7,098 bases of DNA from Muribaculaceae bacterium (GTDB taxonomy: Bacteria; Bacteroidota; Bacteroidia; Bacteroidales; Muribaculaceae), in contig JAIDPP010000089.1 in NCBI GenBank assembly GCA_029062725.1, forward strand, positions 1-7,098, in the 5' to 3' direction. Positions 1 to 7,098 of this stretch are shown here, piece by piece (positions within the stretch are counted from its first letter, which is position 1; the number at the start of each line of letters is the position of its first letter). The notes below the pieces were generated by a model. The model saw only the letters and a list, made by a program, of their open reading frames with translations, did no database searches and had not been told where the DNA came from. The translations under genes and the position numbers were made by a program.

Positions 1-3000
1 GTATTACCTCCTCAGCCGAGGCGGCAGCCAAAAGGAACACCGCGAAAAGCACTACCAAATCTTCCAAGACCTCCAAGGGCTCAAAAAGCTCCAAATCATC
101 CTCCTCCAAAAATTCCAAGAACTCCAAAAATTCCAAAAACTCGAAAGGGAGCGCCGTGAAGTCGTCGAAGGGCTCGAAGTCTGCCAAATCTCCAAAAGCC
201 TCCAAGGGAAACAAGACCTCAAGCCGCACCAAGGGCAAGACAGCGAAAAGCAAAAACGCCGGTAAGACAGCCGCCAGCGTCGCACGCCGCACGGAGGCCG
301 TAGCCCAGACCCCTAAGGAGACCGCGCAGAACGATTCCCTGACGCTAAGCATCAACAGCGCCCTGCTGAAATGGATGCCCGCCGATATCAATCCGGGAGG
401 ACTGAGGGTTAACAGCGTGAAATCCGATTCCAGGACAAGGACCGCGGTGGTAAATCTTAACGAAAACTATACCTATATGCCGGTGACACGCCAGCTTATA
501 GAGGATATAACCTCGCAGGTGAAGCATGCGCTCCCCGATTCGATCCATAACTACCGTGTGGCCCTGAACGTCAACAACAAGGCTTACAGTTCATATATCA
601 ACCGCATAGATGTCCTGCCGGAAAGGTATCGCAAGAACCCTCCTTTCGTGAAGGAGGCGAATCCCTCGGTCAACCCTGTGAAGGGGATGGAGAACGATAT
701 TGTGGCTCTCTGGCCTTCCCACGGACGCTATTACAAGACGGGCTCCGGCGGATGGTCATGGCAGCGCGGCTTCCTCTTTCAGACAATCGAGGACCTCTAC
801 ACAATGGGCTACATCTATCCTTACGTCGTGCCGATGCTTGAGAATGCAGGAGCATACGTATTCCTCCCCCGCGAGCGCGACACAAACACGCATGAAGTGA
901 TCGTCGATAATGACACCAACGACGGAGGGCAGATATTCTCCCAGCCTTATTACCGCGAGACAAACGGAAATTATAGCTGGCAGACCGGAGATGGCGACGG
1001 CTTCATTTACGATCTAAAGAATTTCCGGGATACGGAAAATCCTTTCGAGAACGGAACATACCGCCAGGTAAAGACTACTCGCTCCGGAAACGGCAAATCG
1101 GTGGCAGGATGGTATGCCGATATTCCCGAGAACGGGGAATACGCCGTCTATGTCAGCTATAAGACAGTACCGGGTTCAACAAAGGATGCCCGATACACCG
1201 TGAACTATTCCGGCGGCACGAAGGAATTTATCGTGAACCAGACGATGGGGGGCGGGACATGGATATATTTAGGCACCTTCCCGCTCGAGAAAGGCTACAG
1301 CGATTCGGAGCCAGTGGTGACGCTGACCAACCTCTCCTCCGAGGAGGGAGCCATACTGACAGCCGACGCTATAAAGATCGGAGGCGGCATGGGAAACATC
1401 GAACGCAGCGATAACCGCTCGGATGTCTATTACGACCCCTCCACTCCGGAGAACGACCTCGCTTACGATGATGAAGAGGAGGACGAGGAGGAGGAGGACA
1501 CTATCTCTTCCGACGAGGATATAGACTCGCCCGACAACTCCACAGCAGAGAAAAAGAGTGAGTCCGAACGTTCCTATTCCGCCGCACGAAGGGGAACTCC
1601 CCCGAAATTCTCCACCTCCGGTATGCCCCGTTGGGTGGAAGGCGCGCGATACTGGCTCCACTGGGCCGGTTTTCCGGAATCGGTATATTCGCCGTTCCAC
1701 GGCAAGGATGACTATAAGGATGATTATACCGACCGCGGTCACTGGGTGAATTATCTGGCGGGAGGTTCCCGCGTGCTCCCCGACGAGCCGGGACTCAACC
1801 TGCCTGTGGATCTATCATTCGCCCTTCATTCCGATGCGGGGGTGAGGAAGGATGACAGTTTCGTCGGTACGCTCGGCATCTATTACACCAACGGAGGCCG
1901 CAGCTACGACGACGGCACTCCGCGTATGAATTCCAGAATACTCACCGACATGGTTATGCGTCAGATCACCAACGATATACGTCAGGAGTATGAACCGCGT
2001 TGGACACGCCGCTCGATGTGGGACAAATCCTATCTCGAGGCGAGGGTGCCCGAGGTGCCCGCCACACTTATCGAGCTTATGAGTCATCAGAACTTCGCTG
2101 ACATGATGTATGGTCTCGACCCGAATTTCCGTTTCTCGGTAGGCCGCTCGATATATAAGGGCCTCGCGAGGTTCCTCGCCGAGAGGAAGGGACGCGAGGT
2201 TGTGATACAGCCCCTGGCCGTGAAAAACTTCGCGATCAGGAAAAACGGCCGACACAGCTACCGCCTCAGCTGGGAGCCTACACCTGACCCTCTGGAGAAG
2301 ACTGCCATGCCTGACAAATACATCATAATGGAGCGCAACGAAGGGGATCTCGGATTCCATAAGATCGGAGAAACCTCCTCGACACATTATGAGATAAAGA
2401 TAGATGACAACAGAATCCACAGTTTCCGCGTGATCGCCGCCAATGCCGGTGGCCTATCCTTCCCTTCCGAAACGCTCGCTCTCTGCGAGGGGACGCGCGA
2501 CGCCAAACCGGTGCTGATCGTCAACGGGTTTACGCGTGTCAGCGGTCCGGCACAGGTCAGGACCTCGACACAGGCCGGTTTCAAGGCCGATGAGGAATTC
2601 GGAGTGCCCTACATCAAGGATATCTCCTTCACCGGCTATCAGCAGGAATTCAACCGTAATGCCGGTGAACGCCACGGTAAAAGCGCTACCAACTACGCTA
2701 CAAAAGTGATAGCAGGCAATACTTTTGATTATGCCGCCATTCACGGCGACGCCATCGCCGAGACGGGCTACGGGTTCGTCTCCTGCTCAGCGGGAGCCGT
2801 CGAGAACGGTATGGTAAAGCTCACCGATTACTCTAACGTTGACCTCATCTTAGGGAAGCAGAAGACGACTGTGGTCGGAAACGGGAAGAGCGGAGTCAAC
2901 TACCGTGCGTTCCCCGCGGAGCTTCAGAAGGCGGTGAAGCATTTCCTCGACAAGGGAGGAAACCTCATCGTCTCGGGCCAGTATGTGATCTCAGACCTTT

Positions 3001-3548
3001 TCGATACCCGTCAAGGCCATGCCGACAAGGAATTCGCGGAGAAGACGTTGGGATTCATCACTCTGGCTGAGCAGGAACGTCGCGAACGAGCCGAACAGGA
3101 GCGTCTTCGGGCTGAACGTGAGGCCGCAGAACGTGAGGCCGCCGCGCGAGAGGCCCGTGAATCAGGAGTTGAACAGACTGAGGAACAGACCGGAGAGAGA
3201 CCAAGAAGCTACTCGGCAGCCGACCGCCCCGGAGCCTACACCGCACCCGCGAACACTTCATACACCTCTGTGAGAAAACCCGACGGACGTCTCATGACAA
3301 AAAGCGGAAAGACCGTCAACTACAGCAATACCCTCAACGAGGAGCTATATATAGTGGAGAATCCCGATATCCTCGTGCCGGTGAACCCCTCCGCGGCACA
3401 GGAGATCCTCTCTTTCTCTTCCAACAGGATGGGCGCCGGTTACAAGGTCAACAGCGGCAAAGGAACCCTTACAGTCATTTCCGTGCCGATCGAGACTATG
3501 ACCGATGCAGCTGACCGCGACCGTATCTTCACAGATTTCCTCAAATAG
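1..3548 (+). CDS. Secreted split Amidase_3-like / golvesin-domain protein (often labelled 'xanthan lyase'), 5'-partial
   Basis: About 1181 residues are visible and the frame is open to the left edge, so the start lies upstream. The GTG at 156 is internal. Residues 1-9 (ITSSAEAAA) look like the end of a signal peptide, suggesting export. Residues 10-88 are a Lys/Ser-rich tract with no acidic residue. An N-acetylmuramoyl-L-alanine amidase (Amidase_3) fold appears in two pieces. The first holds H240 (in WPSHG) and E263 (in QTIED). The second holds H609 (in ALHSDAG) and E691 (in LIELMSHQN). These match the three zinc ligands and the catalytic Glu of that family. A golvesin C-terminal-like beta domain (about 307-465, with [18 protein letters not shown]) sits between them, followed by an acidic linker ([11 protein letters not shown]). 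A fibronectin-III-like domain (about 736-830) and an alpha/beta, GATase-like domain follow. That last domain is interrupted by a Glu/Arg-rich insertion near 1023-1090. The likely role is cleavage of peptide from a glycan in the envelope. Substrate and activity are inferred. The gene heads the visible operon. Confidence 0.8.
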   Translation, partial: ITSSAEAAAKRNTAKSTTKSSKTSKGSKSSKSSSSKNSKNSKNSKNSKGSAVKSSKGSKSAKSPKASKGNKTSSRTKGKTAKSKNAGKTAASVARRTEAVAQTPKETAQNDSLTLSINSALLKWMPADINPGGLRVNSVKSDSRTRTAVVNLNENYTYMPVTRQLIEDITSQVKHALPDSIHNYRVALNVNNKAYSSYINRIDVLPERYRKNPPFVKEANPSVNPVKGMENDIVALWPSHGRYYKTGSGGWSWQRGFLFQTIEDLYTMGYIYPYVVPMLENAGAYVFLPRERDTNTHEVIVDNDTNDGGQIFSQPYYRETNGNYSWQTGDGDGFIYDLKNFRDTENPFENGTYRQVKTTRSGNGKSVAGWYADIPENGEYAVYVSYKTVPGSTKDARYTVNYSGGTKEFIVNQTMGGGTWIYLGTFPLEKGYSDSEPVVTLTNLSSEEGAILTADAIKIGGGMGNIERSDNRSDVYYDPSTPENDLAYDDEEEDEEEEDTISSDEDIDSPDNSTAEKKSESERSYSAARRGTPPKFSTSGMPRWVEGARYWLHWAGFPESVYSPFHGKDDYKDDYTDRGHWVNYLAGGSRVLPDEPGLNLPVDLSFALHSDAGVRKDDSFVGTLGIYYTNGGRSYDDGTPRMNSRILTDMVMRQITNDIRQEYEPRWTRRSMWDKSYLEARVPEVPATLIELMSHQNFADMMYGLDPNFRFSVGRSIYKGLARFLAERKGREVVIQPLAVKNFAIRKNGRHSYRLSWEPTPDPLEKTAMPDKYIIMERNEGDLGFHKIGETSSTHYEIKIDDNRIHSFRVIAANAGGLSFPSETLALCEGTRDAKPVLIVNGFTRVSGPAQVRTSTQAGFKADEEFGVPYIKDISFTGYQQEFNRNAGERHGKSATNYATKVIAGNTFDYAAIHGDAIAETGYGFVSCSAGAVENGMVKLTDYSNVDLILGKQKTTVVGNGKSGVNYRAFPAELQKAVKHFLDKGGNLIVSGQYVISDLFDTRQGHADKEFAEKTLGFITLAEQERRERAEQERLRAEREAAEREAAAREARESGVEQTEEQTGERPRSYSAADRPGAYTAPANTSYTSVRKPDGRLMTKSGKTVNYSNTLNEELYIVENPDILVPVNPSAAQEILSFSSNRMGAGYKVNSGKGTLTVISVPIETMTDAADRDRIFTDFLK
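105..149 (+). repeat. 9-base in-frame tandem repeat coding for Ser-Lys-Asn
   Basis: Four consecutive 9-base units of the form tcc-aaR-aaY encode SKN, followed by a fifth, diverged unit (tcg aaa ggg). Units 1 and 3 are identical, and units 2 and 4 differ by one base, giving an 18-base super-period. The array lies inside the Lys/Ser-rich N-terminal region of the amidase-like gene. Because the unit is a multiple of three, copy-number change would alter linker length without shifting the frame. Confidence 0.85.
3114..3142 (+). repeat. 15-base tandem duplication in Glu/Arg-rich helix
   Basis: The 14-base string gaacgtgaggccgc occurs at 3114-3127 and again at 3129-3142, a period of 15 bases (five codons, EREAA). 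It lies in a predicted charged helix or coiled coil of the form [18 protein letters not shown], which interrupts the C-terminal domain of the amidase-like protein. The insertion probably grew by in-frame duplication. Confidence 0.75.
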
Positions 3549-3563
3549 CTTAACCCCTAATCC

Positions 3564-3569
3564 GGAAAG
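3564..3569 (+). promoter_or_regulatory. Weak ribosome binding site deciding the glycosyltransferase start
   Basis: The purine-rich ggaaag ends four bases before the ATG at 3574, a short spacer. An in-frame ATG at 3505 would overlap the upstream gene by 44 bases and would add a 23-residue leader that does not resemble the start of a soluble glycosyltransferase. The 3574 start gives MNIIRFKDV and leaves a 25-base gap. Shine-Dalgarno signals are often weak in Bacteroidota, so this is only supporting evidence. Confidence 0.4.
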
Positions 3570-3573
3570 AATA

Positions 3574-5037
3574 ATGAACATCATAAGATTTAAAGACGTC
3601 AATACATTGCGGGAGGAAATTTTCAGGACTCCTCTCGAACAGTATGTGCTCGTTCAGCTCGATGACCGCCCCATCAACCTTGACGCGCTCTATTACAACC
3701 GTGTGGTGGATACGGCATCGGAGCTTGATTCGACGCTTACCTACTGCTGGTTCCGAGAGCGTCAGGCCGACGGATCCCTGCTTGACCATCCGGTGAATGA
3801 TTACCAGCCCGGATCGGTGAGAGATGATTTCGATTTCGGACCGCTTGTGCTTCTCAACGCCGCCGACGTGCTTTCGGCCACGGAGGATTTCACCTCCAAG
3901 GAATCATCGATGCTCGACGGAGGATGGTATGCCCTGCGCCTGAGGATGACAATCGGGAAGATGATAGCGATGGTGCCGGAATATCTCTACACTGTAGAAC
4001 GCCGAGACTACCGGAAGAGCGGCGAAAAACAGCATGATTATGTGGATCCGCGCAACAGGGCTTATCAGGTGGAGATGGAGCAGGTTTTGACCGACCATCT
4101 CGCCATGATCGGCGGACTCTGGGATGGAAAAAGGGAGGTGGTGGATTATGATTCGGAGCAGTTTCCGGTCGAGGCTTCAGTAATTATACCGGTCAGAAAC
4201 CGTGTGAGGACAATAATGGATGCCGTAGGATCGGCGCTTTCCCAGCAGACTTCGTTCGACTACAACGTGATAGTGGTGGATAACGACTCGACCGACGGCA
4301 CCCGCGAGGCGCTCGAGGCGCTCGGAGACCCGCGCCTGAAGGTGATAAAGGTGAGCGAGGATGAGAAACTCGGAATAGGAGGATGCTGGAACAGGGCCCT
4401 CCTCTCAGAGCATTGCGGACGTTTCGCCATACAGCTTGATTCGGATGACCTCTATAACTCCGGTTCAGTACTTCAGGCTATAGTCAATAAGTTCCGTTCG
4501 GGAAACTACGGCATGGTGATCGGAAGCTATGCCATGATAGATTTCGATGGCAACCCGCTCCCGCCGGGAGTGATCTCCCATTCGGAATGGACAGATGACA
4601 ACGGACCCAACAATGCGCTACGCATCAATGGATTCGGGGCACCGAGGGCTTTTTACACTCCGGTTGCCCGACGCTTCCTCTTCCCTAACGTGAGCTACGG
4701 CGAGGATTACGCGATGTGCCTGCGCGTCAGCCGCGATTTCGGCGTCGGACGTATCTTCCGTCCTCTCTATCTCTGCCGCCGGTGGGATGGAAACTCCGAT
4801 GCCGCGCTATCAATCGAGAAAGTCAACGCCAACAACAACTATAAGGATTGTCTGCGCTCTTTCGAGCTGATGGCCCGTGTCAAGGCCACCATGGACGAGC
4901 AGGCCGAGAAACATGGCGGATTCCCGCTCCCCCCCGGTTTCTTCGAGGCCGACTTCCTAAGCCGTCTCGGAATTCAGGGGAATCCTCCATACGATGAGGA
5001 GGAGGATGACGATGAGGAGGATGAGGATGTGTTCTGA
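3574..5037 (+). CDS. Family 2 (GT-A) glycosyltransferase with acidic C-terminal tail
   Basis: This 487-residue protein has no signal peptide or membrane span, so it should be cytoplasmic. The GT-A domain starts near residue 199. SVIIPVRN (from 202) is the first beta strand and nucleotide-binding loop, followed by [14 protein letters not shown] at 289-292 is the DxD-type motif that binds the metal and sugar nucleotide. GED at 376-378 supplies the likely acceptor-side acidic residues, and CRRWDGNS near 401-408 resembles the closing loop seen in many GT2 enzymes. The protein would transfer a sugar from a nucleotide donor to an unknown acceptor. Residues 1-195 are not a domain I recognise; parts such as DDFDFGPL and WYALRLR loosely recall the second half of a GT-A domain. 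Residues 474-485 are twelve Asp/Glu in a row. The gene follows the amidase-like gene after 25 bases and is probably co-transcribed with it. The GT2 call is strong, but donor and acceptor are unknown. Confidence 0.9.
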   Translation: MNIIRFKDVNTLREEIFRTPLEQYVLVQLDDRPINLDALYYNRVVDTASELDSTLTYCWFRERQADGSLLDHPVNDYQPGSVRDDFDFGPLVLLNAADVLSATEDFTSKESSMLDGGWYALRLRMTIGKMIAMVPEYLYTVERRDYRKSGEKQHDYVDPRNRAYQVEMEQVLTDHLAMIGGLWDGKREVVDYDSEQFPVEASVIIPVRNRVRTIMDAVGSALSQQTSFDYNVIVVDNDSTDGTREALEALGDPRLKVIKVSEDEKLGIGGCWNRALLSEHCGRFAIQLDSDDLYNSGSVLQAIVNKFRSGNYGMVIGSYAMIDFDGNPLPPGVISHSEWTDDNGPNNALRINGFGAPRAFYTPVARRFLFPNVSYGEDYAMCLRVSRDFGVGRIFRPLYLCRRWDGNSDAALSIEKVNANNNYKDCLRSFELMARVKATMDEQAEKHGGFPLPPGFFEADFLSRLGIQGNPPYDEEEDDDEEDEDVF

Positions 5038-5053
5038 TTCACGCTTCTACCTA

Positions 5054-5079
5054 ACCGAATTATGATTACCGAATTATGA
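5054..5079 (+). repeat. 14-base tandem duplication spanning the start of the DUF4922 gene
   Basis: The 12-base string accgaattatga occurs at 5054-5065 and 5068-5079, a period of 14 bases. Each copy contains an ATG. The second ATG (5076) starts the DUF4922 gene. The first (5062) opens a five-codon frame, MITEL, whose TGA stop (5077-5079) overlaps the second ATG as ATGA. The shift of 14 bases puts the two ATGs in different frames. Confidence 0.85.
5062..5079 (+). other. Five-codon leader frame overlapping the DUF4922 start
   Basis: ATG at 5062 followed by four codons and TGA encodes MITEL. The stop overlaps the start of the next gene in the ATGA arrangement used for translational coupling. It could be a minimal leader that delivers ribosomes to ATG 5076, or simply a by-product of the 14-base duplication. 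Nothing in the peptide suggests a function of its own. Confidence 0.25.
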
Positions 5080-5969
5080 CTATCGAAGATATTAACGATT
5101 TTCTGGAATACCAGCTTGAGGTCTGGCCCGAAGCGAGAAAGGGGTTCGAGGCTCTGAAACATGCCGAACGTAAACCTCTCCCCTTGGGAGACCTCGATGG
5201 AGCGGCGCAATGCAATCCTGCCAGAATACGCAGCACGGCGGCAAAAACCGATCCGGAGAGCATCCGGAAGAGAGCTTGCTTCCTTTGCGCCGACAACCGG
5301 CCGCCGGAACAGATAGCCCTTCCATTTCTGGAGGGGTGGGAGATGCTTGTGAACCCCTACCCTATCCTACCGGTTCATTTCACGATAGCCGCCACCGAAC
5401 ACCGGCCCCAGGGGGAGATGCCCCTTGATATGGCTGCGATGGCGGAAAAGGCTCCGGATCTCGTCTTCTTCTACAACGGAGCGCGAGCCGGTGCCTCCGC
5501 CCCCGACCATCAGCATTGTCAGGCTGTGCTGAAATCAGAACTTCCTCTGGTCCGCCTTATCGAAGCTGCCCATACCCGGCAGGAGGAGTCGGTGATGACT
5601 TCCCCGGGGTTAGGACTCGATCTCCCTTTCACTACTTTCAGCGCCATTGTTCCTCCGGGGCCGGAGGGAATGAAGGTGCTTTTAGCGATGAGCCGCTGCC
5701 ACGGAACTGATAAAATCACCGGAGAGGAAGATGCCGCGCTTGTAAATGCTTTCTTCTGGATTGATTCGGAAGGGTATCTACGGATTCTCGTGATTCCCCG
5801 CTCCGCCCATCGCCCTGACTGCTTTTTCAAGGAGGGGGAGGAGCATTTCACCGTATCACCCGGTGCCATCGACATGGCAGGTCTCCTCATCCTCCCTGAT
5901 AAAAATGATTTTGACAGAATGACTCCCGAAAAAGCACGCGAGATATATGCCCAGACAGGAATTGCGTAA
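5076..5969 (+). CDS. DUF4922 protein, HIT/GalT-like nucleotidyltransferase or phosphorylase
   Basis: This 297-residue protein is cytoplasmic, with no signal peptide or membrane span. The start at 5076 is the only ATG after an in-frame TAA at 5052. CFLC (C68, C71) followed by NRP resembles the zinc-binding pair in GalT-like enzymes. NPYPILPVHFTI, with H101, matches the strand that precedes the active site in HIT/GalT proteins. DHQHCQ at 144-149 matches the H-x-H-x-Q active site of galactose-1-phosphate uridylyltransferase and the Ap4A and GDP-sugar phosphorylases. By that comparison H147 is the likely nucleophile and Q149 the partner residue. The fold and length fit the DUF4922 family, which I recall as HIT-related. 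The expected chemistry is transfer or phosphorolysis of a nucleoside monophosphate, on a substrate such as a sugar nucleotide or dinucleoside polyphosphate. The exact substrate cannot be read from the sequence. The gene lies between a glycosyltransferase and an AmpG-like permease and overlaps the latter by 23 bases. Confidence 0.82.
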   Translation: MTIEDINDFLEYQLEVWPEARKGFEALKHAERKPLPLGDLDGAAQCNPARIRSTAAKTDPESIRKRACFLCADNRPPEQIALPFLEGWEMLVNPYPILPVHFTIAATEHRPQGEMPLDMAAMAEKAPDLVFFYNGARAGASAPDHQHCQAVLKSELPLVRLIEAAHTRQEESVMTSPGLGLDLPFTTFSAIVPPGPEGMKVLLAMSRCHGTDKITGEEDAALVNAFFWIDSEGYLRILVIPRSAHRPDCFFKEGEEHFTVSPGAIDMAGLLILPDKNDFDRMTPEKAREIYAQTGIA

Positions 5970-7098
5970 AGAGGGGAAAACTTCCCCCTGGCTCTGGATC
6001 CCGACGCTTTATGTGGCGGAAGGACTCCCCTATTTCGCCGTCAACACGCTGACGGTGCTGATGTATGTCAACATGGGAATCTCTCTGGCCGACATGGCTT
6101 TCTTCACCGGCTGGCTCTATCTTCCCTGGGTGATTAAGCCTTTCTGGTCGCCATTCATCGACCTTTTCAAGACCAAACGCGGCTGGACTATCGCCATGCA
6201 GGCGATAATATGCGTAGCATTAGCGTCCGTTGGCTTCCTGCTTCCCTTCCCCTTCTTCTTCACCACCACTCTTGTCTGCTTCTGGATAATGGCGTTCGCA
6301 TCGGCTACCCACGATATAGCTGCTGACGGCTACTATATGCTGGAACTTTCAGACCATGATCAGGCGGCGTTTGTCGGAGTCCGCTCCACATTCTACAGGA
6401 TCGCGAGCGTCATCGGTCAGGGAGGTCTGGTGATGCTCGCCGGCTATCTGGAGGAAACGACAGGGAAAGTGGCGGGATCGTGGCGAACGGTGTTTCTCAT
6501 TCTCTCAGGTTTCTTCCTCTTCGTGACGCTCTACCATACGCGGTTCATGCCGAAGGCGGCTGATGACAGACCCGTGCCCGGAGTGACGGCACGCACCATC
6601 CTGCGCGATTTCGGAATGACTTTCGTGACATTCTTCAAGAAACCCGATATCCTTTCCGCTCTCCTCTTCATGCTATTCTACCGCCTCCCGGAGGCCCTAT
6701 GCATCAAGCTGGTGCAACCCTTCCTCGTCTCCCCCCATGCGCAAGGCGGACTCGGACTCACTACCAAGGAGGTCGGGTTCGTCAACGGAACCGTCGGAGT
6801 GATCGCCCTGCTCACCGGGGGTATCTTAGGCGGTATCGCTATTTCAAAAGGGGGATTGAAGAAATGGCTCTGGCCGATGGCTCTCTCACTCACCCTCCCC
6901 TGCGCGGTCTATTGTTGGCTGGCAATGGCTCTGCCTGATAATTTCACGGTGATCTGTTGCGCCGTTGGCTTCGAGCAGTTCGGCTACGGATTCGGATTCA
7001 CGGCTTTCATGCTCTACCTCATCTATTTCTCAAGGGGAGAGAACAAAACATCTCATTACGCCTTCTGCCCCGCGGTCCTGGCCTGGGGAATGATGGGT
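5947..7098 (+). CDS. AmpG-like MFS permease, 3'-partial
   Basis: The frame from ATG 5947 stays open to the right edge, giving 384 visible residues; the 3' end is missing. ATG 5947 is the first start after an in-frame TGA at 5920 and gives MPRQELRKEGK, a short basic cytoplasmic tail before the first membrane span. Ten hydrophobic segments are visible (about 14-39, 47-70, 80-101, 103-123, 143-165, 180-200, 229-250, 273-297, 303-325, 330-355) and an eleventh begins at the edge. This fits a 12-span major facilitator. VAEGLPY in span 1 and ATHDIAADGYY (H122, D123, D127) after span 4 resemble AmpG, whose matching motif is QDI-x-x-D. AmpG proteins import anhydro-muropeptides through the inner membrane with protons. 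Substrate here is inferred from family and context. The 23-base overlap with the DUF4922 gene suggests coupled translation. Confidence 0.87.
   Translation, partial: MPRQELRKEGKTSPWLWIPTLYVAEGLPYFAVNTLTVLMYVNMGISLADMAFFTGWLYLPWVIKPFWSPFIDLFKTKRGWTIAMQAIICVALASVGFLLPFPFFFTTTLVCFWIMAFASATHDIAADGYYMLELSDHDQAAFVGVRSTFYRIASVIGQGGLVMLAGYLEETTGKVAGSWRTVFLILSGFFLFVTLYHTRFMPKAADDRPVPGVTARTILRDFGMTFVTFFKKPDILSALLFMLFYRLPEALCIKLVQPFLVSPHAQGGLGLTTKEVGFVNGTVGVIALLTGGILGGIAISKGGLKKWLWPMALSLTLPCAVYCWLAMALPDNFTVICCAVGFEQFGYGFGFTAFMLYLIYFSRGENKTSHYAFCPAVLAWGMMG

Noticed and set aside
156..158. GTG as the start of the amidase-like gene
   Set aside because: The frame is open to the left edge for 51 more codons with the same Lys/Ser composition and a signal-peptide-like end, and GTG 156 has no convincing ribosome binding site.
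1269..1742. Antisense frame of 157 residues with a hydrophobic Val/Leu/Ile-rich part
   Set aside because: The hydrophobic run is the reverse complement of the Asp/Glu tract, since gag and gat read backwards give Leu, Ile and Val codons. It is a shadow.
1815..2420. Antisense frame of 201 residues on the - strand
   Set aside because: It lies wholly opposite the amidase-like gene, resembles no protein I know, and is explained by GC-rich codon usage of the + strand gene.
1..3548. Xanthan lyase activity for the large protein
   Set aside because: The architecture (Amidase_3-like ligands, golvesin-like domain, FnIII-like domain) does not match polysaccharide lyase family 8 enzymes. The label seems to be inherited from a shared accessory domain.
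3505..3573. ATG 3505 as the glycosyltransferase start
   Set aside because: It would overlap the upstream gene by 44 bases and add a leader that ends in a Pro/Asn-rich stretch. ATG 3574 has a purine-rich stretch before it and gives a normal N terminus.
5038..5075. Possible promoter or terminator between genes 2 and 3
   Set aside because: The 38-base gap has no stem-loop followed by a T-run and no clear Bacteroidota -33/-7 pair. The duplication accounts for its structure.
5519..5890. Antisense frame of 123 residues
   Set aside because: It is the shadow of the DUF4922 gene, with no recognisable domain and no plausible start signal.

Overview
The window looks like Bacteroidales DNA, perhaps from the Muribaculaceae or a close family. 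This is a judgement from protein style: a 'golvesin/xanthan-lyase-like' envelope protein, a DUF4922 protein, an AmpG-like transporter, weak Shine-Dalgarno sequences and tight gene packing. No rRNA or other marker gene is present, so the family-level placement is uncertain.

All four genes lie on the + strand and read as one operon whose promoter lies upstream of the window. (1) Positions 1-3548 hold the 3' part of a large secreted or periplasmic protein. It shows a putative zinc amidase (Amidase_3-like) split by a golvesin-like beta domain, then a fibronectin-III-like domain and a C-terminal alpha/beta domain. Low-complexity charged segments lie between or within the domains. The reading frame stays open to the left edge, so the true start is off-window. 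(2) Positions 3574-5037 hold a soluble family-2 (GT-A) glycosyltransferase with an unrecognised N-terminal half and a strongly acidic C-terminal tail. (3) Positions 5076-5969 hold a DUF4922 protein with the marks of a HIT/GalT-like nucleotidyltransferase or phosphorylase. (4) Positions 5947-7098 hold an AmpG-like MFS permease that overlaps gene 3 by 23 bases and runs off the right edge.

Gaps between genes are only 25 bases and 38 bases, followed by the overlap. I see no terminator, tRNA, rRNA, CRISPR array or mobile element, and no stretch longer than 300 bases lacks a gene.

Taken together, the genes suggest a cell-wall or glycan salvage locus. The secreted amidase would act on peptidoglycan or a related peptide-glycan, the AmpG-like permease would import a muropeptide-like product, the HIT/GalT-like enzyme would handle a nucleotide or sugar phosphate, and the glycosyltransferase would reuse the sugar. 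This pathway is inferred from gene context and not shown by the sequence. The most unusual features are the split amidase with intact metal ligands, the Lys/Ser tract at its N terminus with 9-base repeats, the matched motif in two of its disordered insertions, and a 14-base duplication at the start of gene 3.
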